From JABMQF01 sp964563755 (GTDB lineage Archaea > Nanobdellota > Nanobdellia > Woesearchaeales > UBA11576), in contig CAZLYC010000003.1 in assembly GCA_964563755.1 (NCBI GenBank), positions 1 to 64,000 on the forward strand: a stretch of 64,000 bases of DNA, in the 5' to 3' direction. The notes below the pieces were generated by a model that searched no databases, was not told the DNA's origin, and was given only the letters and a program-made list of their open reading frames with translations. Positions 1 through 7,693 of the stretch are shown piece by piece. A program made the translations under genes and the position numbers. Each line of letters opens with the position of its first letter. The first letter of the stretch is position 1.

Positions 1-186
1 AATTCCTTCATCACAGCCTCTATTGAGTTCAGTTCGCACTCCCGCGTTTTGTATTTCGATGTGTTCTACGGGACGTGGAGTTTATCCTTTAGTCCATCAT
101 CTCTTCTTGCCAGTAAGTAAAAGCTCATCTTCTATCTCCATCACCTATCTTCCGGTTTCTGCGTATGAACGCTGTGTCGCTTGTGT
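1..186. other. left edge, no supported gene
   Basis: I see no convincing gene. A minus-strand frame reads leftward off the edge over roughly the first 70 bases, with residues such as ELNRGCDEG, but no start codon for it can be supported. It may be the beginning of a gene that lies outside the window. The long plus-strand frame over 23-643 is Ser/Phe-rich and lies over two better minus-strand genes, so I treat it as a shadow. Confidence 0.4.
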
Positions 187-504
187 CTATTTATTTTGGT
201 CTGGCGTCCAACTGAACTCCTCTTCGATCATTCTCACCAGATCGTTCAATTCTTCGAGTTGCGCATCTGCTTCTTTCTTTGTCTCCTCAACCCATTTCTT
301 CTGCGCTTCTCTGTGCGCTTTCTCTTCGTCTGTGAGCACTCTTTCCAGGTATTGCCTTCTGTGGCCATTCTGTCTTGTGCCTCTGCTGTACTGCGGCGTC
401 GCGCATCCGAACGAGTATCCGAGCGCCATGGCCGCAAGACCTAACGCTATCTTCCTGTTCTTCTCGTACATTTTAGCCTCCATCATATCATTTGTATCAT
501 TCAT
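187..504 (-). CDS. small unknown protein, possible membrane or lipoprotein
   Basis: I do not recognise this 105-residue protein. A hydrophobic stretch near residues 17-35 (IALGLAAMALGYSFGC) ends in a cysteine and could be a signal or lipoprotein anchor, but the lipobox is poor. The rest is charged and helix-prone, rich in Glu, Lys and Arg. An internal Met at residue 12 just before the hydrophobic stretch is an alternative start. Its first bases overlap the stop of the upstream gene by 4 (ATGA arrangement), so the two are probably cotranscribed. It ends in TAG. A decayed copy of this gene junction lies at about 2722-2814. Confidence 0.5.
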   Translation of the reverse strand: MNDTNDMMEAKMYEKNRKIALGLAAMALGYSFGCATPQYSRGTRQNGHRRQYLERVLTDEEKAHREAQKKWVEETKKEADAQLEELNDLVRMIEEEFSWTPDQNK

Positions 505-689
505 TTCGCTTTGCCCAATATCTCCTCGACCCGTGAGTCAATTTTTTCTTTCTTTTTCTTCTCCAACAGGCTGTCGATATCGTATTCTATCCCGCCCTCA
601 AGTCTATAGCAAATATCCTCAGGTTCTTTGTTTTCTTCCATGAGAATTCTTACAGTCTTCTCTAACTCTTTTTCGTTGCACTCCACCAT
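501..689 (-). CDS. small charged unknown protein
   Basis: This short helical protein is dominated by Glu and Lys and has no recognised domain. The frame is open back to a TTG at 704, but the ATG at 689 is the more ordinary start and is used here; the choice is uncertain. Its C-terminus (VEEILGKAK) is repeated almost exactly in the decayed copy at 2757-2814, which suggests this sequence has been duplicated. The 4-base overlap with the downstream gene suggests translational coupling. No function can be assigned. Confidence 0.5.
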   Translation of the reverse strand: MVECNEKELEKTVRILMEENKEPEDICYRLEGGIEYDIDSLLEKKKKEKIDSRVEEILGKAK

Positions 690-751
690 TTCGTAGACAG
701 TCAAAACATAACGACGTGAGTCGCCGTCGGTATCGGTATAAAACCCCTCCG

Positions 752-1582
752 CTACTTTTTTTTGAGCTTCTCGACAGGCACATCGGGAAACCAGTGATGA
801 TATGCCTCGACATCGATTTGATAACAGAGACCTTCGCTGAAATAAGCGATGGCCTTCTTATCGCAGATATCACCTCCGTGTCTCAAGTTAAGCAGTTTGA
901 CTTTCCTCCAGACACGAGAGTCATATTTTGCGTGAGTAGGGGGGAATTTAGGCTTGATTCTCATGAGTTCATCATATACTTCGCGGCTAGGAACGACACA
1001 TATCGTGCTGTTTATCACTATATCTTCTTTTTTTTCCTTGTATTCTTGCGAGATAATGCGCTCTGATTCAATCTCTTCATAGAATGTCTTACGAACATCT
1101 TTGGGCAGGATACCTGCGTCTTTTAATGTTTCTTTTATTATATCAGCTTCTTGCGGGGTATATCTCCAAGTGTCAGAAATCTTCCGCTCACGTTCTCCAA
1201 CCTTCTGGTCAATATTTATAATCGGCAGCCACCATTTCAATTCGTGGTCCCAGCTATCATTGAAAATGCCTTTTCCGAGGCCATCATCAAAGTTGCTATC
1301 TTTCCAATTGCGTTGATCATTTTTTGAGAAGTTCACCCCGGGAATCTTGATACTCTCTTTCAGCCGAGCCGTCTTATCCAACAGCGCGTGTATATTTTTA
1401 CTGCTCAAAGGATGATACTTGTCCTCATCCTTAGGTAAGAGATAGCATTGCTGGGACAAAAATATGTTTATGAAAGGTGTTGCGGAAATGTAGCAATCGT
1501 CTTGCATCATGAATTCTCCCGCGAACTTGAATCCGTTCTTTCCGCATATCTCTTCCAATTTCCTCTTGAATTCGGTAGTCAT
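752..1582 (-). CDS. unknown soluble protein, about 276 residues
   Basis: I do not recognise the family. The protein is soluble-looking, rich in Trp and charged residues, and has no signal peptide or clear catalytic motif. The frame is open to 1636, but I chose the ATG at 1582 because a TATA-like box (TGTATAAAAT read on the plus strand, 1605-1614) lies about 28 bases before it. That spacing fits a leaderless transcript. The longer form would add a Cys- and Phe-rich segment overlapping the promoter. It ends in TAG and is divergent from the Lrp-type regulator, so the regulator may control both. Confidence 0.6.
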   Translation of the reverse strand: MTTEFKRKLEEICGKNGFKFAGEFMMQDDCYISATPFINIFLSQQCYLLPKDEDKYHPLSSKNIHALLDKTARLKESIKIPGVNFSKNDQRNWKDSNFDDGLGKGIFNDSWDHELKWWLPIINIDQKVGERERKISDTWRYTPQEADIIKETLKDAGILPKDVRKTFYEEIESERIISQEYKEKKEDIVINSTICVVPSREVYDELMRIKPKFPPTHAKYDSRVWRKVKLLNLRHGGDICDKKAIAYFSEGLCYQIDVEAYHHWFPDVPVEKLKKK

Positions 1583-1680
1583 GCATATCGCGAAACAGAA
1601 CAGATGTATAAAATCATTCAAACATAAATAAGTCATAATAGTAAAATATTTAAATAAAAGGGCATAATGAACAATATATC
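1583..1680. promoter_or_regulatory. divergent promoter region of the Lrp gene and its neighbour
   Basis: Rightward, the box TATTTAAATA (1647-1656) is centred about 29 bases before the ATG at 1681. Leftward, a box at 1605-1614 is about 28 bases before the ATG at 1582. Neither start codon has a Shine-Dalgarno sequence. The spacing fits two leaderless archaeal promoters back to back. Lrp-family regulators often bind their own promoter region, so autoregulation is plausible but not shown. Confidence 0.55.
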
Positions 1681-2652
1681 ATGGACAAAAAAGTTAAATT
1701 AGATAAAATAGACCGGAAATTACTTTACTATCTTGACCAGGATAGCAGGCAGTCTGCGTCGAAAATCGGCAAACGCCTCCGGATACACAGGAATGTCGTC
1801 AATTTTAGGATAAAAAGGCTGAGGGAAAGCGGCGTTATAAGGAGCTTTGTGACGATGATAAGCCCGACAGCGCTAGGCCTGAAGCCATACAAGATCTACC
1901 TGCAGATGCAGAACTTAGACCATGCAGCAGAGAAAAGGATAGCGAAGCTTATTGAAGGGCTGCCAGCGTATTGGGCCGCTAGGACAAGCGGAAGGTGGGA
2001 TTATATCATAGGTGTCCTGGTCAAGGACATACAAGAGCTCAACAAGGTGAAGAACACACTGCTAAACTGCCTCAAAGGGGACATAGTGAACAAACATGTT
2101 TTCGCGGTCGTGGAAGCTCCGCATTATTACAGGAATTACCTGTACGATGGCAGCAGCATCTCTCCCACCATGCTATGGGTCACACAGAAGATAGATGCCA
2201 AGCTGGACTATAAAGACATCGAACTGCTGAAGCTCATGGCAGAGGACTCCAGGATCCCAATTATCGAGCTTTCGAAAAAGTTAGGCATAACTGCGAAGAC
2301 AGCCATATCAAGGATAAGACGGCTTGAGAAAGCAAATGTCATCTACGACTACAGACTGGCGATAAATCTCGATAGGATAGGCTACGGATTCTTCAAATGC
2401 TTCATCTCACTGAAAGATGCTGAAGATAGCAGGATGAAGGATTTCTTTGCATACTGCCAGCAGAACAGCAACATAATACATCTTGTTGAGATAGTAGGTG
2501 ACTGGGATTTCGAGCCTGAGATAGAAGCCGAGTCGAAGGAGCAGTTCTATAGTATATTATCAGAGATGCGGGAAAAGTTCTCGGATATCATAAGAGATAT
2601 CGAGACGATAGACATACTCAGGGAGTACAGCTACGTCTGCTTGCCGAAATAA
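1681..2652 (+). CDS. Lrp/AsnC-family transcriptional regulator, duplicated form
   Basis: This is a DNA-binding regulator of the Lrp/AsnC family. Residues 6-55 form the family's N-terminal helix-turn-helix (DRKLLYYLDQDSRQSASKIG, then a recognition helix around NVVNFRIKRLRESG). A second copy begins near residue 175 (DIELLKLMAEDSRIPIIELS, then TAISRIRRLE). Each is followed by a RAM-like ligand-sensing segment. At 323 residues it is about twice the usual length of 150, so it is a fused tandem form, which is common in archaea. Such proteins sense amino acids or other small effectors, but the effector here is unknown. The start has a leaderless-type promoter. Confidence 0.88.
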   Translation: MDKKVKLDKIDRKLLYYLDQDSRQSASKIGKRLRIHRNVVNFRIKRLRESGVIRSFVTMISPTALGLKPYKIYLQMQNLDHAAEKRIAKLIEGLPAYWAARTSGRWDYIIGVLVKDIQELNKVKNTLLNCLKGDIVNKHVFAVVEAPHYYRNYLYDGSSISPTMLWVTQKIDAKLDYKDIELLKLMAEDSRIPIIELSKKLGITAKTAISRIRRLEKANVIYDYRLAINLDRIGYGFFKCFISLKDAEDSRMKDFFAYCQQNSNIIHLVEIVGDWDFEPEIEAESKEQFYSILSEMREKFSDIIRDIETIDILREYSYVCLPK

Positions 2653-2721
2653 ACCCGTTCCGCACATCTTATGACTGGCTTGATTATTTCAGCGAGTTTT
2701 CTTATCTGTTTCTCCGACATT

Positions 2722-2814
2722 TTCTTCTTGTACATTTTTGTGCCTCCCACATCTTTTTTGTATCATTCATTTCGCTTTGCCCAATATCTCCTCGACCTGT
2801 GAGTCAATTTTTTC
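2722..2814 (-). pseudogene. decayed copy of the 501/504 gene junction
   Basis: Bases 2757-2814 match 491-548 with a single difference, and similarity fades out leftward to about 2722 (compare about 458-490). Read on the minus strand, this restores the last 15 residues of the protein at 501-689 (EKIDSQVEEILGKAK, stop) and the first residues of the protein at 187-504 (MNDTKKMWEA). The first copy has lost its upstream part and start codon, and the second shifts frame and stops early. It is therefore a truncated remnant of a segmental duplication about 2.2 kb away. A 34-codon frame at 2631-2735 crosses it but overlaps the Lrp gene and is probably chance. Confidence 0.7.
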
Positions 2815-2862
2815 ATTCTCTTGCTCTAAATGTCACACTATTCCCTTCTTTAAGACGAATTT

Positions 2863-2891
2863 CCTTATAATATTCGGAGTCTTATTACTCC
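2863..2891 (+). promoter_or_regulatory. leaderless-type promoter with inverted repeat
   Basis: A TATA-like box (TTATAATA, 2865-2872) is centred about 27 bases before the ATG at 2896, and no Shine-Dalgarno site is present. An inverted repeat, GGAGT-6-ACTCC (2876-2891), fills the space between the box and the start codon. If the message is leaderless, the repeat lies over the transcription start and would act on DNA as an operator rather than in RNA. Confidence 0.45.
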
Positions 2892-2895
2892 CGAT

Positions 2896-3819
2896 ATGAC
2901 ATATTCGTCCTGTTTTGGAGGAGGGTGCAGGGATTATAGCTCTTCATCAGCCAACAGGCTAGACAATGTAGTCAACAAGTTCTACGTAAACATAGGAAGC
3001 CTGAATGTAAATAACGGGATACAGCACTCAATAGCTGCAGAGAAGACAGGAGATATACATGTCTATAACACAAACATAGAGAGCATGATAGGACAGCAGA
3101 ACAACCAAGTCATAAACATGGACAACAGGAAAATAGAGTTCATATCGCCATACATAGGAAACGGCAAAGACAGATATGTTGAAAAAAAGAACAGTTACCT
3201 GCTGCCCGCGCCAAGAAAAGAATACGCTGCAAACAGTGTAGAATATCACAACACAATCACATCAGGACTTCTCAAGCCAGCAAGGCCCGCGACACAATTC
3301 ATCGACGATGCAGAAGAGATAAAAGACATAGTAACAGAGACGTTTGCCACACTTACCGGACAGAATTTTCCAGACAACATAGTCGTAAGGGTCTGCTCAG
3401 ATGAAGAGATGAGAAAAGCACATGCTGCAAACGGCGGAAAGTGGAGCAATGGAATAATGGGATTTGCCATAAACAGATGGCCATACCCGAGCAACATATT
3501 CATACGCAACAATCACCTTGACGAGCTCATGCTTACCGTAGGACACGAACTTGGTCACGTCCTCAGCCAGAGACTTCCTGACGATGTAGATGAAGAAGCA
3601 AAGGCTTTCGCTTTCGAACTAGCATGGGCAAGCACAATAATAGATAACAACATAGGAAATCTTGGACGAAACTTCAACACAGAGTTCATGCCTGCAGAGA
3701 ACGGCCTGCATGACAAGGCATTTGCATTTGTCCAAAAAACAGTTAAACTAGGCAAGGAAGCGCTAAGAGTATTCTGGGAGCTTGCAAAAGGACTGCTGAG
3801 AACAGCAGAAAACATTTAA
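2896..3819 (+). CDS. HELGH-type zinc metalloprotease-like protein
   Basis: This is a probable zinc metallopeptidase. The motif HELGH at residues 217-221, inside a hydrophobic helix (LMLTVGHELGHVLS), is the HExxH zinc site. Acidic residues follow in a second helix (DEEAKAFAFE, about 230-242) and could supply the third ligand, as in gluzincin-type peptidases. There is no signal peptide or membrane segment. The first 40 residues are Ser/Asn-rich with two cysteines (SCFGGGC), and residues 40-160 match nothing I know. The family cannot be named from the motif alone. Twenty bases downstream is a two-segment membrane protein that may be its partner. Confidence 0.6.
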   Translation: MTYSSCFGGGCRDYSSSSANRLDNVVNKFYVNIGSLNVNNGIQHSIAAEKTGDIHVYNTNIESMIGQQNNQVINMDNRKIEFISPYIGNGKDRYVEKKNSYLLPAPRKEYAANSVEYHNTITSGLLKPARPATQFIDDAEEIKDIVTETFATLTGQNFPDNIVVRVCSDEEMRKAHAANGGKWSNGIMGFAINRWPYPSNIFIRNNHLDELMLTVGHELGHVLSQRLPDDVDEEAKAFAFELAWASTIIDNNIGNLGRNFNTEFMPAENGLHDKAFAFVQKTVKLGKEALRVFWELAKGLLRTAENI

Positions 3820-3839
3820 ACAACAGAAACATAATTATT

Positions 3840-4196
3840 TTGATGATACCCAGGAAAGGCAACACAAACGCATTCTTCATAGGATTAGCACTCATAATCG
3901 CTTCTCTCATACTAGGAAAACTTGTATTCATACCGGTCATAATATTTCCAGGAGATGTGACCTGGGCGGCAAGCATGGTCATCATATACGCAATATCCTG
4001 GGTGATGATAATCATAGGAGTCTACCTTGCAGGAAAAGAAGGATGGACACTTGCGAAGATAACCTACAAGGAATACCAAAGAAAAGCAATACATCATGTA
4101 AAGGAAAAAAGCAAGAATGCCGCACACAAGACAGTCAAAGTGTTAAAGCATCCCATAGAACACAGCAGAAGGCTTAAAGACAGATTAACGCGATGA
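3840..4196 (+). CDS. small two-segment membrane protein
   Basis: This 118-residue protein has two or three hydrophobic segments between residues 10 and 65 (FFIGLALIIASLILG; MVIIYAISWVMIIIGVYLAG). A basic, His- and Lys-rich tail of about 50 residues follows (KEYQRKAIHHVKEKSKN onward). The tail would face the cytoplasm by the positive-inside rule and might bind nucleic acid or lipid, but that is speculation. The ATG at 3840 is followed at once by a second ATG, and either may be the start. It lies 20 bases after the metalloprotease gene, so cotranscription is likely. No family is recognised. Confidence 0.55.
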   Translation: MMIPRKGNTNAFFIGLALIIASLILGKLVFIPVIIFPGDVTWAASMVIIYAISWVMIIIGVYLAGKEGWTLAKITYKEYQRKAIHHVKEKSKNAAHKTVKVLKHPIEHSRRLKDRLTR

Positions 4197-4233
4197 CTTT
4201 TCTGTCCCACAAAATCCTCTTTCTCTACGAAAG

Positions 4234-4297
4234 TATTTATAAATAAAAGCATCCTGTCAACCCTCAATCAACAATAATGTCATAATCACATAGGAGG
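4234..4297 (+). promoter_or_regulatory. promoter and strong ribosome site
   Basis: The TATA-like run TATTTATAAATAAAAG (4234-4249) is followed by a leader and the consensus Shine-Dalgarno AGGAGG (4292-4297). An ATG directly abuts the AGGAGG and is too close to be used. The in-frame ATG at 4307 is 9 bases away and is the likely start. This is a leadered gene, unlike many of its neighbours. Confidence 0.5.
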
Positions 4298-4306
4298 ATG
4301 CTAAAC

Positions 4307-4567
4307 ATGGCAATGAAAGATGTAAATTCAACAAAAAAAGAATCAGCAGCGAGCAGTGACGAGCAGATAGGATTCCACAAAGGATCCCTTGCAACGCTCG
4401 CGAAAGAAAGGGAAGAGATGCTGAAGATACTGAGCATCGTTGAACAGCTGATGCAGATGCATGTCGCAGCACTAAAAGAGCTTGGAGTAGACCTTGAGAA
4501 GATAGCGAAACAGCAGGCATCACAAGCACCCAAGGCGAAAGTGCCTCTCGAGAAGCATCTCAAATAA
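4307..4567 (+). CDS. small helical unknown protein
   Basis: This 86-residue protein has an unstructured, Ser/Lys-rich N-terminus and a helical middle (LATLAKEREEMLKILSIVEQ, about residues 25-45) suited to a coiled coil. Its tail is Gln/Ala/Lys-rich. No family is recognised and there is no signal peptide. The ATG at 4307 was chosen from the spacing to AGGAGG. A T-rich terminator follows. A strong ribosome site, its own terminator and small size fit an abundant small structural or regulatory protein, but that is inference. Confidence 0.55.
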   Translation: MAMKDVNSTKKESAASSDEQIGFHKGSLATLAKEREEMLKILSIVEQLMQMHVAALKELGVDLEKIAKQQASQAPKAKVPLEKHLK

Positions 4568-4579
4568 ACTCTTAAAATA

Positions 4580-4595
4580 ATTTTTTCATACTTTT
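4580..4595 (+). terminator. T-rich terminator
   Basis: The run ATTTTTTCATACTTTT lies 12 bases after the stop codon. Archaeal transcription stops at such T-rich stretches. The same motif with one change follows the ferritin-like gene at 6312-6327. Confidence 0.5.
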
Positions 4596-4696
4596 TAAAA
4601 GCGGTTTCTAGACAGGACAGGAATGTCACAGTATTAGTCTACAGAGCATAATAATGATTAAAATAGAATAAAACATCATAAGAAATGGTGGCCTAA

Positions 4697-5722
4697 ATGT
4701 CACAACAGCAGAACATATATGACCGAAACAGAAAAGATGAACCATATTCCACTAGCTTGAGCTCATTAAAACCGTGGGGCGCAGACAAGGAAGAGCTTGT
4801 GAACATAGTCGAGAAAGATATAGAACAAGAGCTGAATCCTCCTTTAAGGGACATAACATCAGGACTCGCAAAAGGTCTTGCTGACACCATGTACAACTTC
4901 GGGGCAGAAGCAAGATACCCTGACAGGAAAGAGTCATTGAGCTATTTCGACAGCCAGTTCATTAAACGTGAGATGAAACGGGTAAAAGGGAACATAACAC
5001 AATACGCAAGGGATGCCCTCGGGGCGAGCGACCCTTTAGAGATAAACAACCTACGCAGGAATGTCTATAGGCAAATAGAGAAACACGACCTCGGCGGGTT
5101 CGTGGACAACGCAAGGCCATGGAAAGAGAAAAAAGAACAACCGCAGCAGGACTATCTTGCTATACCTATAAAGAAGATAGAAGATACGCTATATTCAACA
5201 CTTTCAGGTTATAAAGAAGTGATAAGACCAGGGTTGTATGAAGAACTCAGCTCAAGAATACACACCAAAGCGCCTCTTCTTGCAGAAAGAGTATCCAGAT
5301 ACGCACCCACTCCGGCAAACAGGATAGACAGAATACTGGAATCAACAAAAGGCGTGACAAACTACTGCCAGGCAAGATCCATATTCGAGAAGCAGCTGAT
5401 ATATGACGCGCTTGAAGCATCAAGATTCGACAAGCACAAGGCCGCAAAATATCTCGGAGACTCAGTAAGGACACTCAACAGGAGGATTGAAGAACTTGGA
5501 ATCGACCTAAACAACAGAAAAGAGCAGCCAGAACGAAAACAGAAAATGATAGAAGAGATAATCTCAACAAAAGAAGACAGCAAGGCAAAGCCTGTCGGGG
5601 AGATGGAGAGGTTCCAGCAGCTAGTCATGGAATACAACTCGAAAAGAGAGACTGAAAGACTCGCAAAGGAGAAAGAGGTCAAGACAAGGAACACGAAAAA
5701 GTTTAAATATTGTGACGCCTGA
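4697..5722 (+). CDS. unknown protein with C-terminal Fis-type helix-turn-helix
   Basis: This 341-residue protein has about 215 N-terminal residues of unknown type, helical and highly charged. It then has a segment typical of the Fis-type helix-turn-helix of bacterial NtrC-like activators, about residues 230-270: LIYDALEASRFDKHKAAKYL then SVRTLNRRIEELGI. The alternation of A-A-x-x-L with a recognition helix is seen directly. The tail beyond 275 is basic. There is no AAA+ domain, so it is not a sigma54 activator. It is probably a DNA-binding regulator or architectural protein. GGTGG lies about 8 bases before the ATG. Confidence 0.6.
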   Translation: MSQQQNIYDRNRKDEPYSTSLSSLKPWGADKEELVNIVEKDIEQELNPPLRDITSGLAKGLADTMYNFGAEARYPDRKESLSYFDSQFIKREMKRVKGNITQYARDALGASDPLEINNLRRNVYRQIEKHDLGGFVDNARPWKEKKEQPQQDYLAIPIKKIEDTLYSTLSGYKEVIRPGLYEELSSRIHTKAPLLAERVSRYAPTPANRIDRILESTKGVTNYCQARSIFEKQLIYDALEASRFDKHKAAKYLGDSVRTLNRRIEELGIDLNNRKEQPERKQKMIEEIISTKEDSKAKPVGEMERFQQLVMEYNSKRETERLAKEKEVKTRNTKKFKYCDA

Positions 5723-5748
5723 TTGCCCTTACATAAGAGGTGCGACCG

Positions 5749-6294
5749 ATGGCGAATAAGAAAAATCCAGCTGACCAAAAAGAGGACATAATAAAGTACA
5801 TCAATCTTGCGATAAGCACTGAAAAAAGAGGAATAAAATTCTATTCTGAAGCTAAGAAGAAAGTCAGCGACTATAACCTGACCAGGCTCATGGATGTATT
5901 GCTAGACCAAGAGCGCATACACCTCAAGGCATTCCAGACAATACTCTCTGCTGAAAAGAAAAAAGGCACAGAACAGGCGGCAAAGGTCGCTGCAAAGTAT
6001 CACAAGCAGAAACCTATCAGGAACCCTATGTTCGACCTGAAACACGCAAAAGACCTCAGCGACCTGAAGACAGATATATACAATATGTTCAAGATAGCGA
6101 CTGATTTTGAGCAGAAAGGACACGACATGTATCTTGACATGGCGAAGAAGATAAAGAACAAGAACATAAGCGCATTCCTGAAAAAAGTCGCTGAAGAGGA
6201 GACAAAACACAAAAAGTTCATAGAAGAGCACAATGATGCAATATATGACACAGGATACTGGCTAGGTCTTGAGCACGTGAGGCTGCAGACATAA
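5749..6294 (+). CDS. ferritin-like (rubrerythrin-type) di-iron protein
   Basis: This is a ferritin-like four-helix protein of the rubrerythrin/COG1633 kind, expected to bind two irons and act in peroxide or oxygen defence. Candidate ligands are Glu25 (TEKRGIKFY), the ExxH pair Glu55/His58 (DQERIHLKAF), a Glu in FEQKGHDMY and a second ExxH in EEETKHKKF. This is the expected E, ExxH, E, ExxH order. There is no rubredoxin domain, so electrons would come from a separate protein. The frame is open from a GTG at 5740, but GAGGTG (5736-5741) is best placed for the ATG at 5749. A T-rich terminator follows. Confidence 0.8.
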   Translation: MANKKNPADQKEDIIKYINLAISTEKRGIKFYSEAKKKVSDYNLTRLMDVLLDQERIHLKAFQTILSAEKKKGTEQAAKVAAKYHKQKPIRNPMFDLKHAKDLSDLKTDIYNMFKIATDFEQKGHDMYLDMAKKIKNKNISAFLKKVAEEETKHKKFIEEHNDAIYDTGYWLGLEHVRLQT

Positions 6295-6311
6295 ACCAAG
6301 ATATCAGGACA

Positions 6312-6327
6312 ATTTTTTCACACTTTT
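6312..6327 (+). terminator. T-rich terminator
   Basis: ATTTTTTCACACTTTT lies about 17 bases past the stop codon and is followed by more AT-rich sequence. It differs by one base from the run at 4580-4595. Confidence 0.5.
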
Positions 6328-6419
6328 CTATATTATAACGAATAAAACAATATAATCTTCGCAGACATATGTATTTCTAGATGAAAACATAAAACAAGAG
6401 ATGTCACAAGGTGAGAACC

Positions 6420-6956
6420 ATGAGCTACAACCAAGAACCAATACAAGCACATAACGGAAGAGATTACATAGGCCAATGGGCAGAAAAAGACCCTAAGAAA
6501 AGACCTATTGGCTTCCAGGAATACCTGAAAAGTCTTGATGATGACAAAATTTTCAGGACATCCACACCAAACTACCTAGAGAAAACTTCCCCAAGCATGA
6601 ATTTCAGGATGCCTTACTCTGGAAACAGAAATGGCAACATAGACAACATCCTTGGAGGAAGCAAGAGTGCAATGAACAACAGAGGATATGGAGGAAACTC
6701 AGCAATAAGCATAACATATCACGCAGCAGATGGGACAACTTACATGATGAGTGCCATAATGCCTAAAGAAAAAAAAGCAGATACATTGTACAGCATGCTC
6801 TGCGGCCTGTACTCGACCATGATGGCAGAAGGAAAAGGACAATATTCATCTGGACGAATCGGCGGCAGGGGAGAATACTCAGGAGGAGCAGGCAAAGGCT
6901 ACAGCAGCAACGCGGGAGGCAGCAAAGGATATGCTGGAGGAAAGGGAGGAAAATAA
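6420..6956 (+). CDS. unknown protein with Gly/Ser-rich tail
   Basis: I do not recognise this 178-residue protein. Residues 1-75 are polar. Residues 90-130 form the only region likely to fold (ISITYHAADGTTYMMSAIMP, then a helix with LYSMLCGLYSTMMA). Residues 133-178 are a low-complexity Gly/Ser/Lys/Tyr tail (GRGEYSGGAGKGYSS type), as seen in some RNA-binding or aggregation-prone proteins. There is no signal peptide. The ATG at 6420 is preferred over the GTG at 6411 because AAGGTGA precedes it at suitable distance. A hairpin follows the stop directly. Confidence 0.5.
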   Translation: MSYNQEPIQAHNGRDYIGQWAEKDPKKRPIGFQEYLKSLDDDKIFRTSTPNYLEKTSPSMNFRMPYSGNRNGNIDNILGGSKSAMNNRGYGGNSAISITYHAADGTTYMMSAIMPKEKKADTLYSMLCGLYSTMMAEGKGQYSSGRIGGRGEYSGGAGKGYSSNAGGSKGYAGGKGGK

Positions 6957-6979
6957 CGCAAACTCGTTGAGAGTTTGCG
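6957..6979 (+). terminator. hairpin after stop codon
   Basis: A perfect 9-base inverted repeat with a 5-base loop (CGCAAACTC-GTTGA-GAGTTTGCG) starts just after the TAA stop. It lacks an immediate T-run, though T-rich sequence lies about 20-35 bases on. It may stabilise the 3' end or aid termination between the convergent genes. Confidence 0.5.
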
Positions 6980-7016
6980 GAATTAAAAGAAATCATAAAC
7001 TTGAATTTTAATAGTT

Positions 7017-7538
7017 TTATTTCAATTCATATACGCTGAAAGTCGCGCCTCTCACAGAAACCTGCTTCTTTGCCTCAAGAGTCAGAGGCCTGAATATATT
7101 ATCCACGATGACAATCTTGCCTTTGAATTCGTCAAGCAGCTTTTTCTCAAGCTTGTAGAAATAATTGTCAGGATTGATAAATATTAAATCATATCCTGAA
7201 AGATCCTCATCAAGATAGTCCGCGTTCTTGAACACACAGTCAAGCTTCAATTCTCTTCTCATCTTCAGAGCATCCCAATGCAGTTTCTCGTCAGACTCTA
7301 TGCCTGTAGACTTCGTGAAAAGCGACGCTATCGCGACAACAATACCATCACCAGAACCCAGGTCAACAAAACTCTTCGAATTCTCCAGCTTTATTTTCCT
7401 GAAAAGCTCAAATACCTGCAACGGGTCTGATGCCGCCCAGTATCCTGACTTTGTCGGACGCTGGGATTTCTTATCCAAGAGCAGCTTTGCGCGACGCTTG
7501 GTGTAATATGCATTTATTCTGTCGAAGGATTTCTTCAT
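7017..7538 (-). CDS. class I SAM-dependent methyltransferase
   Basis: This 173-residue protein carries the class I methyltransferase motif I near residues 57-70 (FVDLGSGDGIVVAIA), an acidic residue after strand 2 (GIESDEKL) and motif IV-like FINPDNYFY. It therefore binds S-adenosylmethionine. The N-terminal 45 residues are basic (AYYTKRRAKLLLDKK). The substrate is not evident. The short form resembles archaeal orphan methyltransferases that may act on protein or RNA. The ATG at 7538 has a TATA-like box (ACTTAATAATC on the minus strand, about 7562-7572) at leaderless distance. The gap before it holds a palindromic element pair. Confidence 0.75.
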   Translation of the reverse strand: MKKSFDRINAYYTKRRAKLLLDKKSQRPTKSGYWAASDPLQVFELFRKIKLENSKSFVDLGSGDGIVVAIASLFTKSTGIESDEKLHWDALKMRRELKLDCVFKNADYLDEDLSGYDLIFINPDNYFYKLEKKLLDEFKGKIVIVDNIFRPLTLEAKKQVSVRGATFSVYELK

Positions 7539-7583
7539 AAATGCCTGTTGTAAGAGCAGAGATTATTAAGTTTTGCATTAATA

Positions 7584-7678
7584 GCAATGCCGCCTAGCGA
7601 GCGTAAGATGATATTTCTATTTGCATCGCAGTTCGGCAACCGAAGACAAGAAAATATTCTTTGCGAGCGCGGCATTGC
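7584..7678 (+). repeat. palindromic element, type A, copy 1
   Basis: A 95-base unit is bounded by GCAATGCCGC and its exact complement GCGGCATTGC. Just inside the left arm is CTAGCGAGC and just inside the right arm TGCGAGC, so GCGAGC occurs in direct orientation at both ends. A central motif GCAGTTCGGCAA lies 25 bases after the left box and 22 before the right one. Copies at 17626-17721 and 63732-63826 (both reversed) keep the same plan and spacing. It pairs with a type B unit 15 bases away. Confidence 0.8.
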
Positions 7679-7693
7679 GACAATAGATTTTTC

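Noticed and set aside
23..643. A 206-residue plus-strand open frame at the left edge
   Set aside because: It is Ser/Phe/Leu-rich low-quality sequence lying antisense to two minus-strand genes that overlap by 4 bases in an operon manner.
2631..2735. A 34-codon minus-strand frame at the end of the Lrp gene
   Set aside because: It overlaps a well-supported gene and the decayed duplicate, and its sequence beyond the first residues does not match the intact copy.
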